Below, in pieces: positions 58,783 through 64,000 of a stretch of 64,000 bases of DNA (position 1 is the stretch's first letter; each line of letters opens with the position of its first letter). The stretch is taken from the NCBI GenBank assembly GCA_016191285.1, contig JACPPA010000037.1:25270-89269 (forward strand), written 5' to 3'. Both the position numbers and the translations under genes were made by a program. Under the pieces are notes generated by a model. That model saw only the letters and a program-made list of their open reading frames with translations, had not been told where the DNA came from and did not search any database. The DNA is from Gammaproteobacteria bacterium (GTDB lineage: Bacteria; Pseudomonadota; Gammaproteobacteria; Ga0077536).

Positions 58783-59577
58783 ATGAAGGCCGGCACGGCG
58801 CGACCGCTTGAGGGTTACACCATCTTGGTCACGCGACCAGAGGAGCAGGCGCACGCGCTCATCGGCGCGCTCGAAAATCTCGGTGGCAAAGTCGTGTTTG
58901 CGCCGATGATCGTGATCCAAGGCAAGCATGCGGATCCGATCGCCGCCGCCACCCTGCGCCAACTCGACACTTACGATATTGTTATTTTTATCAGTAAGAA
59001 TGCCGTCGAATATGGCATGCAGTTGCTGACCGCCGCCAAGCAATCGTTGGATCACCAGGCAGTTTATGCGGTTGGCCTGGGGACCGGTGGACGCTTGCGC
59101 GAGCTCGGTCTCGCGGACGTGCACACTCCGAAAGGCGAATTTAGTTCGGAGGGCTTGTTGAAAATGCCGGGGTTGTCGGCGCACGAAGTCACGGGTAAAC
59201 GGATCCTGATCATCCGCGGCGCCGGCGGCCGCGAAATGCTGGCGCAAGGTCTGCATACCCGCGGTGCGATCGTGGAGTATTGCGAAGTCTACGAACGCGT
59301 CATGCCGACTACGCGGCTGGGTGATCTACTGCGCGCCAATCGCATCACCGCGCCCGATATCGCGATCATCACCAGTCCCGAAGCCCTGACGAATTTAGCC
59401 GAGAAAATCGATCAAGAAGGCCTTGACTCGCTGTTCAACGTACCGTTGCTGGTGGCCGGAAACCGGACCGCGCAAGAAGTCGAGCGGCTGGGTTTTACGG
59501 TAGAACCAGTGGTGGTCGATAACCCTGGTGACCAAAGTATTGTCGACGCGCTAGTCCGGTGGACCGCCGATGCTTGA
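58783..59577 (+). CDS. hemD: Uroporphyrinogen-III synthase
   Basis: Closes hydroxymethylbilane to uroporphyrinogen III with inversion of ring D. The family is poorly conserved, but ILVTRPEEQAHALIGALENL, FISKNAVEYGMQLL, GKRILIIRGAGGREMLAQGL and IITSPEALTNLAE fit well over 264 residues. Position between hemC (7-bp gap) and hemX (8-bp overlap) confirms it. Confidence 0.92.
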   Translation: MKAGTARPLEGYTILVTRPEEQAHALIGALENLGGKVVFAPMIVIQGKHADPIAAATLRQLDTYDIVIFISKNAVEYGMQLLTAAKQSLDHQAVYAVGLGTGGRLRELGLADVHTPKGEFSSEGLLKMPGLSAHEVTGKRILIIRGAGGREMLAQGLHTRGAIVEYCEVYERVMPTTRLGDLLRANRITAPDIAIITSPEALTNLAEKIDQEGLDSLFNVPLLVAGNRTAQEVERLGFTVEPVVVDNPGDQSIVDALVRWTADA

Positions 59578-60634
59578 TGAATCTACACCACGCGCTGCGT
59601 TGCCGGCGCCTGTATCGAGCAGTGGCGCGCCGCGTCGCGGCAACCGTGTGGCGTGGCTTGCGATAAGTGCGGTGCTGGCGCTGGGGGTAGCTTGCGTCGG
59701 GTGGATTAAATTCGAGTTTGAACCGCTCACGACGCGCGTTGAGGACGCCCTGGCGAGTACTGACCGGAGCATGACCGGCGCGCTTGGCGAGCTGCGTGGT
59801 GTGGCGGATAAAGTCCGCACGAACGAAGCCGCGGAACGCACCGTCAACGAGCAAATCAAGACCTTAACGGCACGGCTCGCGACGTTGGCAGCGGAGTTCG
59901 CGGCGTCCAACACGCGCAACGGCTGGCGCCTTGCCCGCGTCGAGCATTTGCTGCGGGTTGCCGAGGACGCCGTAGATTTCGAGCGCGACACCTCGCTTGC
60001 CGCGCGTGCGTTGGATGCCGCCGCGATGACGCTGGGCGCAACCAATGACCGCCAGGAACTCGAACTCAAAACCGCGTTGGAGCGCGACCGCGACACCCTG
60101 CGCGCGTTTCAGCAACCGGACGTCAACGCCCTCGCGCTGGAGTGGAGCACCACCGTCACCACCATCGACGCGCTGCATTGGCGCGCGCCGGAAGCGTCGT
60201 TGCCGCAGACGTCAGATCCGTTGCCTGCCAAGCCGGTGCCGCGATGGCAGGCGTTCGGCGCCAGCGTGTGGCGGGCGCTGCGTAGCGTAATCGACGTGCG
60301 CGACGTCAGTGACGCCGATCGTGCGTTATTCGATCCGGGTCGTGAAGCCTTGATCAAAGACGCGTTACGGCTGGAACTTGGCGCGCTCCGATTTGCCACC
60401 CTGCGCCGCGACAACGTCAATGTCCGCGCCGCCGCCGGTACGTTGGCGACTAGCTTAACCCGCTATTTTTCGACCGAAGATCCGCTGATCGCGGCGCTGA
60501 CTCAGCGCTTGGCAGAAATTGCCAGCCTGGACCTGGCGCCGCCACTGCCTGATCTCAACACCAGCGAAAGCGCGCTCATGGCGCTCAAAACGCGCGTTGA
60601 ACCGCCCGGCGCGACCACGCAGGACGCTATGTGA
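59570..60634 (+). CDS. hemX: HemX family membrane protein
   Basis: 354 residues: a short cytoplasmic segment, one helix near 24-46 (VAWLAISAVLALGVACVGWI), a coiled coil (60-110), then a helical periplasmic domain with LARVEHLLRVAEDAVDFERD, the most conserved HemX part. Annotated in some genomes as uroporphyrinogen-III C-methyltransferase, but it lacks the SAM-methyltransferase fold of CysG, so I regard that name as misleading. Overlaps hemD by 8 and hemY by 4 bp. Confidence 0.86.
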   Translation: MLDESTPRAALPAPVSSSGAPRRGNRVAWLAISAVLALGVACVGWIKFEFEPLTTRVEDALASTDRSMTGALGELRGVADKVRTNEAAERTVNEQIKTLTARLATLAAEFAASNTRNGWRLARVEHLLRVAEDAVDFERDTSLAARALDAAAMTLGATNDRQELELKTALERDRDTLRAFQQPDVNALALEWSTTVTTIDALHWRAPEASLPQTSDPLPAKPVPRWQAFGASVWRALRSVIDVRDVSDADRALFDPGREALIKDALRLELGALRFATLRRDNVNVRAAAGTLATSLTRYFSTEDPLIAALTQRLAEIASLDLAPPLPDLNTSESALMALKTRVEPPGATTQDAM

Positions 60635-61851
60635 AACTGCTGGGCGTGGTGTTGCTGGCGCTGATCCTCGCGGTCGCCGCGGGCCAGCTGCTGAGTCACG
60701 ATCCGGGCCTGGTCGAGATCACTTACGGCGGCAAAGTGATCCGCGCCAGCTTGGTGGTGGCCGTCGGCGCAGTAATGATCGGCGGCGGGCTGCTGTTCGT
60801 TGTGCTTCGTGCACTGTGGCGCTTGATCACGATCCCTAAGCGCCTCCGCGCGTGGCGCCACGCGCGCGCCGCCCGGCGCGGCTATCGGAATTTCGACACG
60901 GGTTTACTGGCGCTGGCCGCCGGCGATTATCCGCGCGCCGAACGCTTGCTCGGCCAATCAAACGCACCTGAAGTTAGCGCCGCGCGATATCTCGCCGCCG
61001 CGCAGGCCGCACATGCACTTAAGGCCCCCGATCGGCGCGACGGTTATTTAGCGCTCGCGCGTGAAACGGCACCCCGCCATGCGTTGACCATCGAGCTGCA
61101 ACAAATCGAAATGCAACTGGCGGCGGGCGAGCTTGACGCCGCCGCCGCTGGACTCGGACGCCTTGCGCCGCGCGCGGCGAATCGGCCCCAGGCCTTGGTG
61201 TTACGGCATCGGCTAAGCGTCGCCCGTGGTGCGTGGCATGCTGCCGCCGCGTTGTTGCCTCAATTAAAAAAAGCTGAGGCGTATCCTGCGGCGCAGCTCA
61301 GTCAATTCGAAGCTGAACACACGGCGCGGCTAGTTACGCAGGGTACGGCAAACCGTGAGGCAGCGTCCCAGGTCTGGGACGCGGTGCCCAAAGCCTTGCG
61401 TACCGAACCGGTGGTCGCCGGCGCCTATGCCCGAGCACTGCTTGAGTTAAACGACCAAGACGGCGCCGAAGCAATTATTCGCAAAGCGCTCGGCGTGGTC
61501 TGGGATAGCCGGTTGGTGGCCTTGTACGGCGAACTGCGCTTAGCCACGCCACTTGCCGCGGTTCGCCGCGCCGAAGGCTGGTTGGTGGCGCATGGGGAGG
61601 ACGCAGCGCTCCGGTTGAGCCTTGGCCGGTTGTGTTTGACGGCCGGGCTGTGGGGCAAGGCGCGTGGGTATCTCGAGGATGCGATCGCCCGCGCGCCCTC
61701 GACCCTAGCCTACCACTGGTTAGCCCAAGCTTTCGATCACTTAGGCGAACCGGAGACCGCGGCGCGCCAACGCGAACGCGGTCTCGATTATGCGGCCGGG
61801 GTGGCGCCGACTACTCCGGTAAGCTCCGGGTACTCGTCAACCACTTCGTGA
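60631..61851 (+). CDS. hemY: HemY N-terminal domain, TPR-containing membrane protein
   Basis: 406 residues with two N-terminal helices (about 1-18 and 40-65), then a TPR-like array (YPRAERLLGQ, GYLALARETAPRHALTIELQ, LRLSLGRLCLTAGLWGKARGY). This is the gammaproteobacterial HemY, unrelated to protoporphyrinogen oxidase, with a role in heme synthesis that is still unclear. Its 3' end overlaps the convergent ParA gene by 41 bp. Confidence 0.88.
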   Translation: MKLLGVVLLALILAVAAGQLLSHDPGLVEITYGGKVIRASLVVAVGAVMIGGGLLFVVLRALWRLITIPKRLRAWRHARAARRGYRNFDTGLLALAAGDYPRAERLLGQSNAPEVSAARYLAAAQAAHALKAPDRRDGYLALARETAPRHALTIELQQIEMQLAAGELDAAAAGLGRLAPRAANRPQALVLRHRLSVARGAWHAAAALLPQLKKAEAYPAAQLSQFEAEHTARLVTQGTANREAASQVWDAVPKALRTEPVVAGAYARALLELNDQDGAEAIIRKALGVVWDSRLVALYGELRLATPLAAVRRAEGWLVAHGEDAALRLSLGRLCLTAGLWGKARGYLEDAIARAPSTLAYHWLAQAFDHLGEPETAARQRERGLDYAAGVAPTTPVSSGYSSTTS

Positions 61852-62467
61852 CCGGCGCCCAGTATTCGCGATCCGGCATGGTCGCCATCGGCGCGAATTC
61901 GAAGATCGAAAGGCCGCGCTCGGCCGCCCGCAGGTAATTGACGCTCGAGCGCAGATTGGCCAAAAACGGCAGCTTGCGGCCGTTTGGCAGCTTGATCTGC
62001 TCGAGATATTCGTCCAATTCGACGGTGGCTTGAGTACCTTCGCGGGCGCGGTTCGCGACCGTCGCGACTTTGACTTCATGCTTTTCGATGACGCGCACGG
62101 CCATCAATTCAGCCAGAAAATGTTCGGCCGCGCGGACATCGATGGGCGACGGAATGACCGGGATGACAATGGTTTGCGCCCGGCGCACCAGGCTGCCGAG
62201 GTCCTCGCCATGGGTCGCGGCCGGCGCATCGATGACGACGACATCGATACCCGATGGCACGCGCAGGCCATGCCCGGCGGCATCAATGCCTTTGATCTCC
62301 GGCCGATCAGATTCGCGCGCTGCCAGCCAATCAAGGCTGCTGTGTTGCGGATCGAAATCGGCCAGCGCCACTGCCTGGCCGCGATCGGCAAAAAAACCAG
62401 CGATATTGGTGGCAATGGTGGTCTTGCCACTACCGCCCTTAGAGTTCAGCACGAGTATCGTACGCAT
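61811..62467 (-). CDS. ParA/MinD family ATPase
   Basis: 218-residue deviant Walker ATPase. ATG 62467 with GGGGGAA 6 bases upstream starts MRTILVLNSKGGSGKTTIAT (deviant Walker A, KGGSGKTT); FDPQHSSLDWL, VVVIDAPAATHGEDL and VTVANRAR-like ATVANRAREGTQ follow. It has no N-terminal DNA-binding domain and no ParB partner beside it, so it is of the small, cargo-positioning kind rather than the chromosomal ParA. The phosphoribulokinase gene lies upstream in the same direction (102-bp gap). Confidence 0.85.
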   Translation of the reverse strand: MRTILVLNSKGGSGKTTIATNIAGFFADRGQAVALADFDPQHSSLDWLAARESDRPEIKGIDAAGHGLRVPSGIDVVVIDAPAATHGEDLGSLVRRAQTIVIPVIPSPIDVRAAEHFLAELMAVRVIEKHEVKVATVANRAREGTQATVELDEYLEQIKLPNGRKLPFLANLRSSVNYLRAAERGLSIFEFAPMATMPDREYWAPVTKWLTSTRSLPE

Positions 62468-62569
62468 GAGTTCCCCCGGAGGATTGGTGTTATTTAAACT
62501 TCCGCGACCGCGCAAGTATAAAACTCGTTGGCGAATTCCTCACGCGCCGCGTTTAACGCCGCCGCAACT

Positions 62570-63463
62570 TTATTTCGAAGGCGCAGACCGCGCGCGGTCG
62601 CGACCCTCGATGAGCCGCGCGATCACCGGATTTAGCAGTAATTGCATCGCCATTACATGTTCGCCCGCCGGCACGACCAAGGTATCCGGCCGTGACTGGA
62701 ACGAACCCGCCAGCGACTCCAGCAATAGAGGGTAATCCGGCCGGATCTTTGGCGGATTCGCGATATGGATGACCACCAAGCTTTCATCGTTGGTGGGAAT
62801 GGCGCCGGCCGTGAACGGGTTCGACGTATCGATGGTGGGAACTCGCTGGAAATTGATGTCGGTACGCGAAAACTGCGGACAGATGTAATGCACATAATCT
62901 GACATGCGGCGCAAAATCATGTCGGTCGCGGCCTCCTTGGAGTAGCCGCGGACCGCTTCATCGCGATGAATTTTTTGAATCCATTCGAGATTGATGATCG
63001 GCACCACGCCGATGGTCAAATCGACGTACCGCGCGACATCGTAAGTGTCAGTGACCAAAGCCCCGTGCAGACCTTCATAAAACAATAAATCGGTGTCCGC
63101 CGGCAATGGCGCCCACGCGGTAAAGCCCCCCGGCAGCCCGCCGTGTCGTTCGGCATCGGCCTGGGTATGCAGGTAATGGCGATGACGACCCACGCCCGTG
63201 GCAGCGTAAATCCGAAACAAGCCCTCCAGTTCATCGAATACATTGCCGTCGGGTCCGAAGTGGGTGAGATCGCGATTCGCGGCGGCCGCGACCGCGACTT
63301 CGCGCGCCATTTCGACGCGGTCATAACGGTGATAGCTGTCGCCTTCGATCCACGCCGCGCGCACCCCAGCGTGCGCAAAAATGCGCGCGAAGGCGGTGCG
63401 GACACTGGTCGTGCCGGCACCCGAGGATCCGGTAACCGCGACAATGGGATGAAGTGCCGACAT
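62570..63463 (-). CDS. prkB: Phosphoribulokinase
   Basis: Phosphorylates ribulose-5-phosphate to ribulose-1,5-bisphosphate. ATG 63463 gives 297 aa of the proteobacterial type: VAVTGSSGAGTTSVRTAFA, EGDSYHRYDR, HFGPDGNVFDELE, DLLFYEGLHGALVTD, VGVVPIINLEWIQKIHRD and RVPTIDTSNPF. The same protein is cbbP in Calvin-cycle bacteria and prkB in E. coli; with no RuBisCO or other cbb gene in view the pathway cannot be decided. Upstream sequence is a repeat element, so the promoter is in the 89-bp gap or beyond it. Confidence 0.93.
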   Translation of the reverse strand: MSALHPIVAVTGSSGAGTTSVRTAFARIFAHAGVRAAWIEGDSYHRYDRVEMAREVAVAAAANRDLTHFGPDGNVFDELEGLFRIYAATGVGRHRHYLHTQADAERHGGLPGGFTAWAPLPADTDLLFYEGLHGALVTDTYDVARYVDLTIGVVPIINLEWIQKIHRDEAVRGYSKEAATDMILRRMSDYVHYICPQFSRTDINFQRVPTIDTSNPFTAGAIPTNDESLVVIHIANPPKIRPDYPLLLESLAGSFQSRPDTLVVPAGEHVMAMQLLLNPVIARLIEGRDRARSAPSK

Positions 63464-63551
63464 AGATGCTCGAGCGAACTGGGAATGGCCGCATTCTAAC
63501 TCCCCGCCAGCGTGCAAATCGAAAAACACGAAAAAGGTGTCAGATTTGAAA

Positions 63552-63746
63552 GGCACCTAACTTAAGCAGAAATGCCGGGAAAGATGCGCAATCCTGGCCC
63601 TTCGTCATGCCGGCGAACTCCCGGCCTTCGCCGGGAGGAATCCAGTCAAACAATGGATTCATTTTTCACTCGATTCCTGCTTGCGCAGGAACGACGTAGT
63701 GAAGGAACTTCGTAACTTGCTCGACATTCCAGCTTAAGTAAGTGCC
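63552..63746. repeat. Dispersed repeat, copy D: MITE-like element of 195 bp
   Basis: Imperfect inverted ends: left GGCACCTAACTTAAGCAGAA (63552-) and right, read inverted, GGCACTTACTTAAGCTGGAA (to 63746). Between them lie CGTCATGCCGGCGAA, the hairpin CTCCCGGC/GCCGGGAG (63618-63637), GGAATCCAG and ATGGATTCATTTTTCACT. Parts recur at 36749-36836, 44147-44233 and 50082-50248. No coding sequence; no target duplication seen. The 63464-63551 stretch beside it holds only the prk upstream region. Confidence 0.65.
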
Positions 63747-63821
63747 ATTCGTGTCAGGCTTATTTATCAACGAAGGTGGATGACGAATCTGCGCTCCAAA
63801 ATAAACCCCTTTAATGCCTAA

Positions 63822-63973
63822 GGAACCTCTGAATAAGTCCATCCTGGACTTATTCAGAGTACGGGAAGCAAAAAGTATGATTTTTGCTTCCCTTCATTTG
63901 CACTGGTTTGCAACCATCGAAAATGGCGGCACCTCCCTGTGCCGCGGGAAGCTCTGCTTTTTGCAGAGCTTCC
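63822..63973 (-). mobile_element. IS5-like MITE, copy 2 (five-hairpin element)
   Basis: 152 bp flanked by a perfect CTAA duplication (63818-63821 and 63974-63977). Read on the minus strand it aligns with copy 1 end to end with two single-base indels that cancel. Four stems of the series differ from copy 1 by paired changes that keep the stem, for example the first hairpin (T-A against G-C) and the fourth (GGAAAAC/GTTTTCC against GGGAAGC/GCTTCCC). No coding sequence. Confidence 0.85.
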
Positions 63974-64000
63974 CTAACGCTTGCCGAGCACCCGAGTACA

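Noticed and set aside
62570..63463. Phosphoribulokinase as proof of a Calvin-cycle autotroph
   Set aside because: The same protein type occurs as PrkB in non-autotrophs, and no RuBisCO or other cbb gene is in the window.

Overview
The window is a gene-dense stretch of a gammaproteobacterial chromosome close to the replication origin. It opens inside dnaN, followed by recF and gyrB, and nearly every block has a recognisable counterpart in the origin-proximal half of Pseudomonas-type genomes: bioBFCD; the aa3 cytochrome c oxidase and heme A cluster; rpoH-ftsY-M16 peptidases-rsmD-coaD-ferredoxin; mutM; rpmBG-radC-coaBC-algC-argB-slmA-pyrE; metW-metX-yggT-proC-yggS-pilT-pilU; pyrR-ruvX-algH-tonB-gshB; and hemCDXY. 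An 800-residue proteobacterial-type GyrB, SlmA, MetXS/MetW and parS sites of the Pseudomonas type support Gammaproteobacteria. I cannot name a genus. The phosphoribulokinase at the right end would fit an autotroph, but no RuBisCO gene is in view and non-autotrophs also carry PrkB.

Layout. 1-4212: replication block (dnaN partial, recF, gyrB), visibly more AT-rich than the rest, with two parS-like sites inside recF. 4209-8684: comF against a compact biotin operon bioB-bioF-bioC-bioD. 8688-17101: respiratory block for building an aa3 oxidase: subunits II, I and III, the CtaG copper chaperone, SURF1, heme A and heme O synthases, and three small accessory membrane proteins. 17144-25987: rpoH under a perfect CIRCE operator, an unknown HEXXH protein, ftsY, an M16 peptidase pair, rsmD, coaD, ferredoxin, ggt and a small membrane protein. 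26010-27726: an ECF42-type sigma factor with its DGPF/YciI partner and a matching promoter. 27748-27885: a strongly structured element that folds best as minus-strand RNA. 27929-33116: mutM, a Gld-like ABC exporter operon and a fatty acid desaturase. 33257-36603: a metal-resistance patch (MerR-type promoter, Zn/Cd/Pb ATPase, ZIP transporter, IS200/IS605-like end). 36854-46689: ribosomal proteins, radC, coaBC, algC, argB, slmA, pyrE, metW, metX. 46692-54051: yggT, proC, yggS, three tandem PilT/PilU-type ATPases and a double PilZ protein. 54220-61851: pyrR, ruvX, algH, tonB, gshB, hemCDXY. 61811-63463: a ParA-type ATPase and phosphoribulokinase.

Mobile and repeat DNA sits between genes. Two 152-bp elements (52776-52927 and 63822-63973, opposite orientations) have IS5-like ends, perfect CTAA target duplications and five hairpins whose stems differ by compensatory changes. 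A second family shares a CTCCCGGC/GCCGGGAG hairpin and GGAATCCAG. REP-type inverted pairs lie at two convergent gene junctions. I saw no rRNA or tRNA gene, CRISPR array, prophage or recognisable defence system. The strongest candidates for something not described are the five-hairpin element family and the folded element next to mutM.
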